Of a stretch of 64,000 bases of DNA, positions 51,059 through 60,290 are shown piece after piece. Origin of the DNA: Alteromonadaceae bacterium (GTDB lineage: Bacteria > Pseudomonadota > Gammaproteobacteria > Enterobacterales > Alteromonadaceae); contig JABXHM010000039.1 in the NCBI GenBank assembly GCA_013373625.1, positions 1 to 64,000 on the forward strand. Reading direction: 5' to 3'. A program made the position numbers and the translations under genes. Under the pieces are notes generated by a model. It worked only from the letters and a program-made list of their open reading frames with translations. It did no database searches and had not been told where the DNA came from. Numbering within the stretch: position 1 is the first letter of the stretch; every line of letters starts with the position of its first letter.

Positions 51059-51215
51059 AAAAATACACCACAAACATTAAAATTGCCCATATCACGTAGA
51101 GCCGCATACGACGACAAACCGGACAGGACGTTGACCACCAGGACCGGTTAGTACTCTTTTGCTCTGATGACTTCGACGGCTTGTTAGCACGGTCCGGTCC
51201 CACACGCTTTCCCAT
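51042..51215 (-). CDS. 57-residue CxxC membrane microprotein overlapping DUF2982
   Basis: An ORF of 57 codons with ATG at 51213-51215. The N-terminal half is polar and basic, then comes a Cys pair STSCPVCRRMRLY followed by a C-terminal hydrophobic helix (about 41-56). A CxxC pair next to one membrane helix suggests a metal-binding or redox-active peptide on the cytoplasmic side, but no homologue is recognised. Its stop lies 17 nt inside the DUF2982 gene in another frame. The Shine-Dalgarno is weak. Length and overlap suggest a real gene missed by usual length cut-offs. Confidence 0.5.
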   Translation of the reverse strand: MGKRVGPDRANKPSKSSEQKSTNRSWWSTSCPVCRRMRLYVIWAILMFVVYFYVFQQ

Positions 51216-51564
51216 TGCAACTGATACTTAAACGAATTGATATGCCAAATAGTTTATCACGGTCGCTTTTAATACCAACAATTCGAATTCGCAGTGCCAG
51301 TGAAACAGACCAGAGCGGCTTTTCTGTCACTACATTGGCACACACAGGTATTCCGGTAAGAGCAGTCGAGCGACCAGTACAAATTTGCAGCGCAACACAG
51401 TTGCTGGCACGCCACTCATGGGTAGATGAAATCAGTAAAGTAATATGGCAAGATCATTGGCAATAATGCTGGCACGGGCTATCATCCATCCCATCGAAAT
51501 TCCATACGGCGGTGGGGTATTTTTGCTACACTAGCCGCACGTTAACAAGGTCTGCGCTTAATCT
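51216..51564. other. Region between the microprotein gene and pyrB
   Basis: 349 bases. The plus frame 51242-51466 encodes 74 residues from an ATG (MPNSLSRSLLIPTIRIRS at its start) but has no clear Shine-Dalgarno and no recognised family, so I do not call it. TACACT near 51523-51528 could be the pyrB -10. I found no UTP-type attenuator like that of E. coli pyrBI. Confidence 0.35.
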
Positions 51565-52575
51565 ATGTCTAGTTTCACCGGGAATCATATCCTCTCTGTT
51601 AGTCAATTTGACCGCGACGCTATCGATTTGGTTTTTAGTGTTGCTGAATGCATGGAGCCTTACGCTAAACGCCAAAAAAGAACCACTGTTCTTGATGGTG
51701 CCATACTAGGTAATTTGTTTTTCGAGCCCAGTACCCGAACCCGGGTAAGCTTTGGCACTGCCTTTAACTTGCTGGGTGGTGAAGTGAGAGAAACAACCGG
51801 CATGGCCAATTCAGCCTTAGCCAAAGGCGAGTCTTTGTATGATACAGCACGCGTACTAAGCGGTTATTCGGACATCATCGCAATGCGCCATCCGGCTGCT
51901 GGCTCGGTGTCTGAGTTTGCAGAAGGAAGCCGTGTGCCTGTTATCAATGGCGGTGATGGCGCCAACGAGCACCCAACCCAGGCATTACTCGACCTATTCA
52001 CTATTAAACGAGAGTTACAGTACAACCATAAATCTATTGATGGCTTACACATAGCGATGATCGGTGATCTACGCTACGGCAGAACAGTGCATTCGTTATC
52101 AAAGTTATTATGTTTATTTAAGAATGTTCGTTTTACTTTGATATCGCCAACTGAACTGGCCATGCCGCAGTACATACTAGATACCATTGAAAACGCGGGG
52201 CACTCACTGCATGTGACTGATCAGTTAGAAGGTAACATGGACGCCGATATCTGTTATCAAACCCGCATTCAGGAAGAGCGCTTTCCCTCACAGGAAGAAG
52301 CCAATAAATACCGCGGAAAGTTCCGCCTAAACCAATCCATTTACACACGTCATTTTCAGTCGAAAACTGTCATCATGCATCCGTTACCCAGGGATTCTCG
52401 TACGGAGGCTAACGAACTCGACAACGACCTTAACCTTAATCCTAATCTGGCTATTTTCAGGCAAACCGATAACGGAGTACTGGTGCGTATGGCATTGTTT
52501 GCACTCACTCTCGGGGTAGAAAACCTGGTCAGCCAGTACGAAAAAGACGTTATTTGGTACAGCAATAAGAGCTAA
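51565..52575 (+). CDS. pyrB: Aspartate carbamoyltransferase
   Basis: A 336-residue enzyme that condenses carbamoyl phosphate with aspartate, the committed step of pyrimidine synthesis. Motifs: FFEPSTRTRVSFGTAF (carbamoyl-phosphate loop), NGGDGANEHPTQALLDLF and MHPLPRDSRTEANELD. The AlaLysGlyGluSer loop (SALAKGES) supplies the Lys shared between subunits. It is longer than the E. coli catalytic chain (311) and no pyrI is adjacent, so it is probably the unregulated or differently assembled form. hemL follows after 6 bp. Confidence 0.95.
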   Translation: MSSFTGNHILSVSQFDRDAIDLVFSVAECMEPYAKRQKRTTVLDGAILGNLFFEPSTRTRVSFGTAFNLLGGEVRETTGMANSALAKGESLYDTARVLSGYSDIIAMRHPAAGSVSEFAEGSRVPVINGGDGANEHPTQALLDLFTIKRELQYNHKSIDGLHIAMIGDLRYGRTVHSLSKLLCLFKNVRFTLISPTELAMPQYILDTIENAGHSLHVTDQLEGNMDADICYQTRIQEERFPSQEEANKYRGKFRLNQSIYTRHFQSKTVIMHPLPRDSRTEANELDNDLNLNPNLAIFRQTDNGVLVRMALFALTLGVENLVSQYEKDVIWYSNKS

Positions 52576-52581
52576 TACATT

Positions 52582-53862
52582 ATGCAACGATCAGAACAAT
52601 TATTTGAACGTGCCCAGCGTTCTATTCCCGGCGGTGTTAATTCTCCGGTAAGAGCCTTTAAGGCCGTAGGTGGTACACCACGTTTTATTGCCAAAGCCGA
52701 TGGTCCTTACATTTACGATGTCGATGGCAAACAATATATCGATTACGTGCAATCCTGGGGACCAATGGTATTAGGCCATAACAATAGCCGTATTCGCGAA
52801 GCGGTTATCGAAGCGGCGGCATCGGGCTTAAGTTTTGGCGCGCCGACTGAAGCCGAAATCTTCATGGCAGAGAAAGTCCGTGAACTCGTTCCCTCCATGG
52901 AAATGGTTCGCATGGTTAACTCCGGTACTGAAGCGACCATGTCGGCGATTAGACTGGCCCGCGGCTACACGGGTAAAAATAAGCTGGTTAAGTTTGAAGG
53001 CTGCTACCACGGCCATGCCGACTCCCTGCTTGTAAAAGCAGGTTCCGGCGCCCTCACTCTGGGCGTACCAAGCTCTCCTGGTGTGCCCGCGGATGTGGCA
53101 AAGCATACCCTAACAGTAGAATTCAATAACCTCGACAGCGTTAAACAGATCTTTACCGAATGCGGAGATGATATTGCCTGCATTATCGTTGAACCGGTAG
53201 CTGGCAATATGAACTGCATCCCACCGGTTGACAGTTTTCTGCAAGGTCTTCGCGATATTTGCGATAAGCATGGTGCCCTGTTAATTTTTGACGAAGTCAT
53301 GACCGGTTTCCGCGTGAGCCGCGGTGGCGCACAAGAGCACTATGACATCACGCCAGATCTGACCTGCCTGGGCAAGGTGATTGGCGGTGGTATGCCGGTT
53401 GGGGCGTTTGGTGGTAAAAAGAAAGTGCTTACCCATATCGCACCGACAGGTCCGGTTTATCAGGCAGGTACATTGTCGGGCAACCCTATTGCAATGGCGG
53501 CCGGTTTAGCCGCGCTCGACCAGTTAGCCCAGCCCGGTTTGTATGACAGTATATTTGCCAGCACCAAAGCGCTGGTTGAAGGGTTTCAGGCGATTGCCGA
53601 TGAGTTCAGTATTCCGTTTACCACTAACCATGCCGGCTCCATGTTTGGCTTGTTCTTTACCGATGTAGATAAGGTTGTTAATTATCAGCAGGCTATCAAC
53701 TGTAATCAGGCGCAGTTTAAGCAGTTCTACCACGGCATGTTAGAAGAAGGGGTTTACCTTGCTCCCGCCTCCTACGAAGCCGGTTTTGTATCGAAACTGC
53801 ATGACCAGGCAATCGTCGATGCGACATTAGATGCCGCCCGCAAGGTTTTCGCCAACCTTTAA
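52582..53862 (+). CDS. hemL: Glutamate-1-semialdehyde 2,1-aminomutase
   Basis: A 426-residue PLP enzyme that makes 5-aminolevulinate in the C5 heme pathway. Landmarks are [64 protein letters not shown] and [17 protein letters not shown] with the PLP Lys. Length equals E. coli HemL. It is 6 bp after pyrB. An 8-bp hairpin at 53876-53898 follows its stop. Confidence 0.97.
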   Translation: MQRSEQLFERAQRSIPGGVNSPVRAFKAVGGTPRFIAKADGPYIYDVDGKQYIDYVQSWGPMVLGHNNSRIREAVIEAAASGLSFGAPTEAEIFMAEKVRELVPSMEMVRMVNSGTEATMSAIRLARGYTGKNKLVKFEGCYHGHADSLLVKAGSGALTLGVPSSPGVPADVAKHTLTVEFNNLDSVKQIFTECGDDIACIIVEPVAGNMNCIPPVDSFLQGLRDICDKHGALLIFDEVMTGFRVSRGGAQEHYDITPDLTCLGKVIGGGMPVGAFGGKKKVLTHIAPTGPVYQAGTLSGNPIAMAAGLAALDQLAQPGLYDSIFASTKALVEGFQAIADEFSIPFTTNHAGSMFGLFFTDVDKVVNYQQAINCNQAQFKQFYHGMLEEGVYLAPASYEAGFVSKLHDQAIVDATLDAARKVFANL

Positions 53863-53875
53863 CGATGACAATGAT

Positions 53876-53898
53876 GGGCAAGCCTAATCAGCTTGCTC
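53876..53898 (+). terminator. Weak hairpin after hemL
   Basis: GGGCAAGC (53876-53883) pairs with GCTTGCTC (53891-53898), 8 bp with one G-U, then ATTTGCTTAAAT. No clean T tract, so it may end the pyrB-hemL transcript only partly. Confidence 0.4.
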
Positions 53899-53935
53899 AT
53901 TTGCTTAAATCCGAGTAATTACCTTAGGTTTTTTT

Positions 53936-54148
53936 ATGAATATAGACACAACCTTGTTAGTACAGGTCATACTAGCAGGCATGATCATACTGACTTTTGT
54001 CGGCTATTACCTGGGCAAGAAGAAAAACGGCAAGCCATTGCTGACTGCGATATCGCTGGGCATATCTTTCATTATTCCCATCGTGGCATTAGTGTATTTG
54101 CTTGTTTTGCTGTTTAAGCCAAACTACCGGGAAACAGAGCCTTCCTGA
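53936..54148 (+). CDS. Small two-helix membrane protein, unknown function
   Basis: A 70-residue protein with two clear hydrophobic helices (about 7-25 and 36-60) joined by the basic loop GKKKNGKPL, and a polar tail. TTAGG lies about eight bases before the ATG. I do not recognise the family. It follows hemL by 73 bp on the same strand and is convergent with the Dyp-type peroxidase gene, 30 bp apart. Confidence 0.6.
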   Translation: MNIDTTLLVQVILAGMIILTFVGYYLGKKKNGKPLLTAISLGISFIIPIVALVYLLVLLFKPNYRETEPS

Positions 54149-54178
54149 GGCAACAAAAGCCGACAACCTTTGCTATTA

Positions 54179-55111
54179 TCAGAGTTTGGCCTGTGCTTTT
54201 ATAAACTGAATGGATGGCGCAAAAAATGCGCCGCCGGTTTCGGCCGCCGTATAATCCAGCCAACGATCATATTCCCCGTCGCCGGTACCATATATCTGAC
54301 TGTGTAGCATGCGCTTAAAGGGCTGAGAGCTCGCCGCACAGATCACTGAAAACATGCCCTGGGCAGACATATCACCATACGGCATTCCCTGTTTTAACAG
54401 GTCACTTTTATTGCTTGTTTCAGACGGATTCAGACTCGCCCGCACAGAATGAGAAGACGCGTTACATTCTGCGCTGGGTAAATTGTGTTCCTGGGTGGTA
54501 CCCATTATTTGTTCTTGCTGGCGCTGCGACAAGCTCAACCAACGCCGTAAATCATGACGAAAACGTTGTACGTGAATAAAACTACCGCCATTAAACTCAT
54601 TGTCGTCTTCGTTGATAATGGCAACCTTCGCGCGTTGTAATCCACGTGGGTTATCCTGAGCGTACAAATAGCCATTCAGATCACGACCGTCTAAATAACG
54701 AAAGCCCTGAATTTGCTCCACCAACTCAACATGAATGCGTAGCAGCTCCATAATTTCGAGCCCAATGGCGTAACAAATGTCGATACGATCGGCGCGGATC
54801 TGAATAAACAAATCGCTCGGCGTGTGCGGCGCAACCCTGTCTTCGCACTGCATCTCAGGAAAAGGAGTAAGCTCTACCGGGATGGGTCCCGGGTAAAGTT
54901 CAGTCCAGTAGTGGCTGCCAACCGCAATGACACCCGACACCATGGCTTCGTAATGCTCGTTATCGTAGTAGTCGAGTATTTCCAGTACCCGCCCCAATTT
55001 TGCTCTGACGGCCTGGCAATCATCATCAACCACATTGAACAACAAATACTGCGCATGCAGATTTGGTTCAGCGCAAATCCCTTTTTGCGGTTGTGGCTGT
55101 GGTTGCGGCAT
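54179..55111 (-). CDS. Dyp-type heme peroxidase (YfeX-like)
   Basis: A 310-residue peroxidase of the dye-decolorising superfamily. The distal motif reads GFRYLDGRDLNGYLYAQDNP, with the catalytic Asp; the proximal heme His is in ASSHSVRASL; and GSFIHVQRFRHDLRRWLSL supplies the distal Arg region. There is no Tat or Sec signal, so it is cytoplasmic, as with YfeX, and not an obvious encapsulin cargo (no C-terminal targeting peptide recognised). A short Gln-Pro repeat opens the protein. It lies 30 bp downstream of the gamma-glutamyltransferase gene and may share its transcript. Confidence 0.88.
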   Translation of the reverse strand: MPQPQPQPQKGICAEPNLHAQYLLFNVVDDDCQAVRAKLGRVLEILDYYDNEHYEAMVSGVIAVGSHYWTELYPGPIPVELTPFPEMQCEDRVAPHTPSDLFIQIRADRIDICYAIGLEIMELLRIHVELVEQIQGFRYLDGRDLNGYLYAQDNPRGLQRAKVAIINEDDNEFNGGSFIHVQRFRHDLRRWLSLSQRQQEQIMGTTQEHNLPSAECNASSHSVRASLNPSETSNKSDLLKQGMPYGDMSAQGMFSVICAASSQPFKRMLHSQIYGTGDGEYDRWLDYTAAETGGAFFAPSIQFIKAQAKL

Positions 55112-55141
55112 AATTTTCCTGCTTTATTGTCGTTTTAGTGG

Positions 55142-56854
55142 TTAATAACCTGCGGCCTGGCCATCTTTACGACTCTCCGATGCGCCATAGTATATCTGCT
55201 TATCGGCATCATACATAATGGCTTGATAGCCGCCATAAATTCCTAACAAGTTGTGGACCTGATGCCCTCTTTCCATGACTTTGCGCACTTGCATCGGCGC
55301 GAAACCGTTTTCTAGACTGATGGCACCACCGTCTTTCATTAGTGCGCCGGTCGGGCTACTCGATCCCACATGAATAAACCGCGGCGCATCACCAGCTTCC
55401 TGCAGATTCATACCAAAATCAATCATGTTTACAACAATTTGGGCATGCATTTGTGGTTGCGTAGCGCCTCCCATCACGCCAAAACTCAACCAGGGTTTAC
55501 TATTGCGAGTCACCATAGCAGGAATAATAGTGTGAAACGGTCGCTTACCGGGTTTGTACTCGTTATTGTGGCCGGGTTCAAGAGTAAACAATTCACCCCG
55601 GTTTTGCAGAATAAAGCCTAACTCCGGTGGTGTCATGCCGGAGCCCATACCGCGATAATTACTCTGAATTAACGACACCATATTGCCGTCTTTATCGGCA
55701 ACGGTCAGGTAAACGGTATCACCCTCAACGACGCCTGCATCAAGGCGCTTGCTGGCTTTTTCAGGGTCAATGAGCTGACGACGCTTAGTGGCGTATTCTT
55801 TGGATATAAGCTGGTCCACCGGGATAGTGTTGAAAGCGGGGTCAGCATAATATTTAGCGCGATCTTCGAAGGCCAGTTTTTTAGCTTCAACAAAAGTATG
55901 GATGTAGTCAGCAGAACCAAACCCCATGCCTTCAATGTCATATTGTTCAAGTATATTTAAAATTTGCAGTGCGGCAATACCCTGTCCATTAGGCGGGAGT
56001 TCCCATACATCATATCCGCGATAATTTGCTGCGACTGGCGTTACCCATTCGGAAGTATGCCCGGCAAGATCTTCATAGGTCAAAAAGCCACCTTGCTCTT
56101 TCATATAGGCGGCAATAGTTCGCGCTATATCGCCTTTGTAAAAAGCGTCCCGGCCACCGGTGGCGATTTTTTCATAGGTGGCTGCAAGGCTCTGATTTTT
56201 AAACATATCGCCTTTCCGCGGCGCTTTACCTCCGGGCATAAACACCTTGGCAAAACCCGGATAATGACCGATTCTGTCAACATTCATTTGCCAGTAATAG
56301 GCCACCACCTCACTGACCGGGAAGCCTTCTCTGGCGTAACCAATAGCGGGCGATAACAGCGTAGTCATGGGTAAGCTACCAAACTTCTCATGCAGTTCAA
56401 ACCAACCATCAACCGCCCCCGGCACCGATACCGGCAAAGGCCCAAAACTGGGAATTTTGCTGAGCCCGCGCTGAGCAAATTGCTCTTTTGTTAACGACAG
56501 CGGTGAACGTCCTGATGCGTTCAGGCCATACAGCTGTTTAGTATTAGCGTCCCACACAATGGCAAACAAATCACCACCAATACCGCTACCGGTAGGCTCT
56601 ACTAACCCGAGCATCGCATTGGCTGCGATGGCGGCATCCACTGCATTACCACCTTGCTTAAGAATATCCAGCGCCACCTGTGTCGCCAGTGGCTGACTGG
56701 TAGCGGCCATGCCATTACTGGCTATCACTTCAGAGCGGCTGGCAAAATGTTCGCCGGTAATTCTGTCATAGGCCATAGCGTTACAGCTACTCAATAGTCC
56801 TATACCAATCCACACCCATTTGACGCGCTTTATAATCGTAAACGAACTTAACAT
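55142..56854 (-). CDS. ggt: Gamma-glutamyltransferase
   Basis: A 570-residue N-terminal-nucleophile enzyme of the envelope that cleaves the gamma-glutamyl bond of glutathione. The proenzyme should split itself before the Thr in EGDTVYLTVADKDGNMVSL, which becomes the nucleophile of the small subunit. Substrate Gly-Gly loop and NASGRSPLS (Arg contact) are present, as are SNYRGMGSGMTPPELGF and GVMGGATQPQMHAQI. The signal peptide ends in LLSSCNAMA, which fits a lipobox with Cys24, so it may be a lipoprotein rather than soluble. It is upstream of the Dyp peroxidase gene. Confidence 0.93.
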   Translation of the reverse strand: MLSSFTIIKRVKWVWIGIGLLSSCNAMAYDRITGEHFASRSEVIASNGMAATSQPLATQVALDILKQGGNAVDAAIAANAMLGLVEPTGSGIGGDLFAIVWDANTKQLYGLNASGRSPLSLTKEQFAQRGLSKIPSFGPLPVSVPGAVDGWFELHEKFGSLPMTTLLSPAIGYAREGFPVSEVVAYYWQMNVDRIGHYPGFAKVFMPGGKAPRKGDMFKNQSLAATYEKIATGGRDAFYKGDIARTIAAYMKEQGGFLTYEDLAGHTSEWVTPVAANYRGYDVWELPPNGQGIAALQILNILEQYDIEGMGFGSADYIHTFVEAKKLAFEDRAKYYADPAFNTIPVDQLISKEYATKRRQLIDPEKASKRLDAGVVEGDTVYLTVADKDGNMVSLIQSNYRGMGSGMTPPELGFILQNRGELFTLEPGHNNEYKPGKRPFHTIIPAMVTRNSKPWLSFGVMGGATQPQMHAQIVVNMIDFGMNLQEAGDAPRFIHVGSSSPTGALMKDGGAISLENGFAPMQVRKVMERGHQVHNLLGIYGGYQAIMYDADKQIYYGASESRKDGQAAGY

Positions 56855-57123
56855 GGTTATCCCAACTTACTCCTGCTGATAGCGGCTTTCTGGTCTGTAA
56901 AAATTACCATTACTTTGTAAACTCTTTCACCACAATAGCATATATCGAAATGGCTTCATCTATACACTGTATGTGCAGGCACCCGGCAACACCAGAAGTC
57001 ATCTGTAATTAGTCATTTGCCGCTAAAGTGGAATCAACCTTGCAAACAATTTGCTTATTATGCCCACGCCTGCATTACCCGTGGACATTTCCAGGCCAAA
57101 AGTTTAAGTACAGAGATGACACC

Positions 57124-57990
57124 ATGAGCACTGACTACAGCATTGTCACGATTGTAAAACATCGTACCCAGCAATTGTCCCATTTAATCAGCAGTATAGA
57201 ATGTTCTTCGCTATTACCAAAAGAAATGGTGATTGTGTGGATGACGTCGCCCAGTGAAGAATCTCTGCGCCGCAGTGACTTTTTCAATATTGTGCATCGT
57301 TTTGCAACCTGTGAAGAGTTACCCATATCCAAAGCGCGTAACCGCGGCTTTGACGCCTGCACCACTCAGAAAGTTATCTATCTGGACGTGGACTGTATGT
57401 GCCCCGAATACCTGCTGGAGGAGTTGGCAGGTTTACTGACTGACGGCAATGTTGTTACCGCCAATACCATTTCACCAAACACTATCAGCTATAGCGGTTC
57501 GGTGAGCGCGAAGCCATTTACTTCACCGGCCATATCGGCACCTGAGAAAGTGCCTTTTGTAGAGTTTGACTCAACCCTTTTTGGCATTACTCGCAGCGAC
57601 TTTGAGCATGTAGGGGGCTTTGACACCGATTACTCAGGTTTCGGCATAGGTGACTACGATTTTGCCATGCGCTGCAGCAAAGCAGGCTTATTTTTACTTA
57701 ACAGCGGCCGCTATGTTTATAAGCAATTCCACGTTCATTATAACCCGCCGGTCAATCACCTGTGTGATTTGGTAGCCAATGCTGCGCTGTTTAAACAGAA
57801 ATGGGGCGCGTACCCCGCATGCGAATGGTTTACTCAATTCGCCGACCTTGGATTAATTAACCCTGACTTTAAAGATGCCGGTATGCGCGCAAGCCGCTTA
57901 GTATCGGAAGAAGAAATGACGCAATATCTGGTAAAACACCCATCGGTAGAACAGACCAGTTCGCCGATAAAACTTCTTCAAAGCGCCTAA
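57124..57990 (+). CDS. Family 2-like glycosyltransferase (galactosyltransferase C-terminal domain)
   Basis: A 288-residue cytoplasmic glycosyltransferase of GT-A fold. The N-terminal part shows ISKARNRGFDACTTQKVIYL and then the DxD metal motif VDVDC-like (YLDVDCMCP). The C-terminal part has HVGGFDTDYSGFGIGDYDFA, matching the Glyco_transf_7C / galactosyltransferase acceptor region. The frame is open 32 codons upstream; ATG 57124 gives the conserved start. Donor and acceptor are unknown. There are no other glycan genes nearby, so it may modify a cell-surface polysaccharide made elsewhere. A strong terminator follows. Confidence 0.8.
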   Translation: MSTDYSIVTIVKHRTQQLSHLISSIECSSLLPKEMVIVWMTSPSEESLRRSDFFNIVHRFATCEELPISKARNRGFDACTTQKVIYLDVDCMCPEYLLEELAGLLTDGNVVTANTISPNTISYSGSVSAKPFTSPAISAPEKVPFVEFDSTLFGITRSDFEHVGGFDTDYSGFGIGDYDFAMRCSKAGLFLLNSGRYVYKQFHVHYNPPVNHLCDLVANAALFKQKWGAYPACEWFTQFADLGLINPDFKDAGMRASRLVSEEEMTQYLVKHPSVEQTSSPIKLLQSA

Positions 57991-58031
57991 TCGTGCCGCT
58001 GGCATGCTACCTTCCGGTCGCTGTTGATTAC

Positions 58032-58059
58032 AAAAAATGCCCGAAACCGGGCATTTTTT
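58032..58059 (+). terminator. Intrinsic terminator after the glycosyltransferase gene
   Basis: ATGCCCG (58037-58043), loop AAAC and CGGGCAT (58048-58054) with flanking A5/T5 that lengthen the stem, followed by TTTTT. It lies about 40 bp past the stop. Confidence 0.9.
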
Positions 58060-58314
58060 ATGTTCGTATACTCACTCTTTACCTGGCTTTAAGCGCTGTA
58101 TCCTTGGTGATTAGCATGGTATTACTATCTGTGTCCTGGACTGCATACGTGCTTAAACCCGCTGCATCATCACAATGGGCCACCCAAATAGAGTTTCATA
58201 CTCTGTGAACAGCACTTCGTGCGACTGCTGCCTGTGAAGTATCGTTTGAGGCTGTGGTGACACCAATGGACTTTACGTTTTAATCCAAATCATAACGCGG
58301 TTGCACAGAGAGAA

Positions 58315-58344
58315 AATAATAAAAAACCCCGCATAAGCGGGGCT
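58315..58344 (-). terminator. Intrinsic terminator of glnK-amtB
   Basis: On minus, GCCCCGC, TTAT loop, GCGGGG (58342-58327) followed by TTTTTT. It lies about 70 nt after the amtB stop. Confidence 0.85.
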
Positions 58345-58412
58345 TAAATCAAAGTGATATAGGCTTATTAAAATCGTTATCGCTGCCTATTCAAAATTGG
58401 TAAATTCAACGG

Positions 58413-59660
58413 TTATGAGCGGCCACCGGTGAAGTCAGGATACGCTTCCAGACCACACTCGCTAACATCAACACCTTCAAACTCTTCTTCTTCGGTAACC
58501 CGAACACCGATAATAGCCTTGATAATTAACCAGGTAATTAAGCTGGTAACGAATACCCATACAAAGATGGTCGCTGCACCAAGCAACTGGCCGGCGATAG
58601 AAGAGCCATCGTTTGTGAATGGCACCAGGATAAGACCCAACAAGCCAACCACACCGTGAACAGAAATCGCACCTACCGGATCATCGATTTTCAGTTTATC
58701 AAGGGTAACAATACTGAATACTACCAGGATACCGCCCAGGCCACCGAACAGGGTAGCTGTGAGAGGCGTTGGTGTAGAAGGTTCAGCGGTAATCGCAACC
58801 AGACCAGCCAGTGCACCGTTCAGTGCCATCGTCAGGTCAGCTTTACCAAACATAATACGCGCAACAATCAGTGCTGCAATACAACCACCTGCAGCCGCTG
58901 CGTTGGTGTTCATAAAGACCACCGCCACTGAGTTTGCACTTTCTACTGTAGCAGTAGCCAGTACAGAACCACCGTTAAAGCCAAACCAGCCCATCCACAG
59001 GATGAACGTACCCAGTGTTGCCAGTGGCAGATTCGCACCAGGAATCGCGTTAACTTTACCATCGGCGGTGTATTTACCTTTACGCGCACCCAGTACCAGT
59101 ACACCTGCTAAAGCAGCTGCCGCACCAGCCATGTGAACGATACCCGAGCCGGCAAAGTCAGCGAAACCTTCGTCGCCCAGTGTGTACATGCCAAATACAG
59201 ATACGCCGCCCCAGGTCCAGGCACCTTCCATAGGATAGATGAAACCCGTCATCACTACCGCAAAGGCAAGGAACGCCCACAACTTCATGCGCTCAGCAAC
59301 CGCACCCGATACAATAGACATTGCCGTAGCAACGAATACGACCTGGAAGAAGAAGTCAGCAGAGGGCGCGTAAGTTGCCGGGTCCTCAGCAACACCAGTC
59401 GCTCCATCAGCCATGATACCGCCAAGGAACGGTGCCCAGTCACCACCGCCATACATGATGCCGTAACCGCAAATCATGTACATGGTACAAGCAATCGCAA
59501 ACAGCGCGATGTTTTTAGTCAGAATTTCAGTTGTATTTTTAGCACGAACAAGGCCAGCTTCCAGCATAGCAAAACCTGCTGCCATCCACATTACCAGCGC
59601 GCCGCAGATCAAAAAGTAAAAGGTATCTAATGCGTACCCTAATTCAAAAGTTGTTTCCAT
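58413..59660 (-). CDS. amtB: Ammonium transporter AmtB
   Basis: A 415-residue, 11- or 12-helix inner-membrane channel that passes ammonia/ammonium. Twin pore His residues are in GSGIVHMAGAAAALAG and AISVHGVVGLLGLI. WMGWFGFNGGS and FAMLEAGLVRAKN are family motifs. GGAG precedes the ATG by nine bases. The lack of a cleaved signal peptide is notable only in that E. coli AmtB has one. It lies 36 bp downstream of glnK and is under the same sigma-54/NtrC control; GlnK plugs the channel when nitrogen is plentiful. Confidence 0.95.
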   Translation of the reverse strand: METTFELGYALDTFYFLICGALVMWMAAGFAMLEAGLVRAKNTTEILTKNIALFAIACTMYMICGYGIMYGGGDWAPFLGGIMADGATGVAEDPATYAPSADFFFQVVFVATAMSIVSGAVAERMKLWAFLAFAVVMTGFIYPMEGAWTWGGVSVFGMYTLGDEGFADFAGSGIVHMAGAAAALAGVLVLGARKGKYTADGKVNAIPGANLPLATLGTFILWMGWFGFNGGSVLATATVESANSVAVVFMNTNAAAAGGCIAALIVARIMFGKADLTMALNGALAGLVAITAEPSTPTPLTATLFGGLGGILVVFSIVTLDKLKIDDPVGAISVHGVVGLLGLILVPFTNDGSSIAGQLLGAATIFVWVFVTSLITWLIIKAIIGVRVTEEEEFEGVDVSECGLEAYPDFTGGRS

Positions 59661-59696
59661 TATGCTTATCTCCGCAAATTTCTCGTCGACGGCTTA

Positions 59697-60071
<375 letters not shown>

Positions 60072-60094
60072 TCATGTTATGCGAGTGTAAATAG

Positions 60095-60110
60095 AACAAG
60101 ACCTGTGCCA
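60095..60110 (-). promoter_or_regulatory. Sigma-54 promoter of glnK-amtB
   Basis: On minus, TGGCAC (60110-60105), five bases AGGTC, TTGTT (60099-60095), matching TGGCAC-N5-TTGCW except one base. The -24 GG and -12 region have the required spacing. Transcription would begin near 60085, 50 nt before glnK. Confidence 0.88.
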
Positions 60111-60173
60111 AAAGTTAAAAACCTTTAAAAACAATAACTAACTCCTTTTTCGTAGCATTTTATTACAATTCTC

Positions 60174-60219
60174 CGCACCATTAAAATGCACACCCCTTAT
60201 ATTGCACCAACTTGATGCA
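60174..60219. promoter_or_regulatory. Two NtrC-binding enhancer sites upstream of glnK
   Basis: TGCACCAACTTGATGCA (60203-60219) and CGCACCATTAAAATGCA (60174-60190) match the NtrC dyad consensus TGCACY-N5-GGTGCA. They start 29 bp apart and lie 64-115 bp upstream of the -24 element, the usual enhancer distance. They also lie 70-115 bp before the divergent TonB-like gene. Confidence 0.85.
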
Positions 60220-60290
60220 CTTATTTTTCATCTACAAAGTTAGGCTATTTATCGCAGGGAACTATTGCTTATCCGGAAAGTCTATCTGGC

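Larger units (their letters stand above)
57991..58412. other. Intergenic region between the glycosyltransferase gene and amtB
   Basis: 422 bases between convergent genes. It contains two T-tailed hairpins, one for each strand (58032-58059 and 58315-58344). The frame 57993-58208 on plus is hydrophobic but lies across the first terminator and has no ribosome site, so I do not call it. Confidence 0.6.

Noticed and set aside
51242..51466. 74-codon plus-strand frame before pyrB
   Set aside because: ATG start but no clear ribosome site and no recognisable family; left uncalled, though not excluded.
57993..58208. Hydrophobic plus-strand frame after the glycosyltransferase gene
   Set aside because: It runs through a strong intrinsic terminator, starts at GTG without a ribosome site and matches no family.
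59133..59630. 165-codon frame antisense to amtB
   Set aside because: Shadow of amtB; Arg/His-rich, no ribosome site or known domain.
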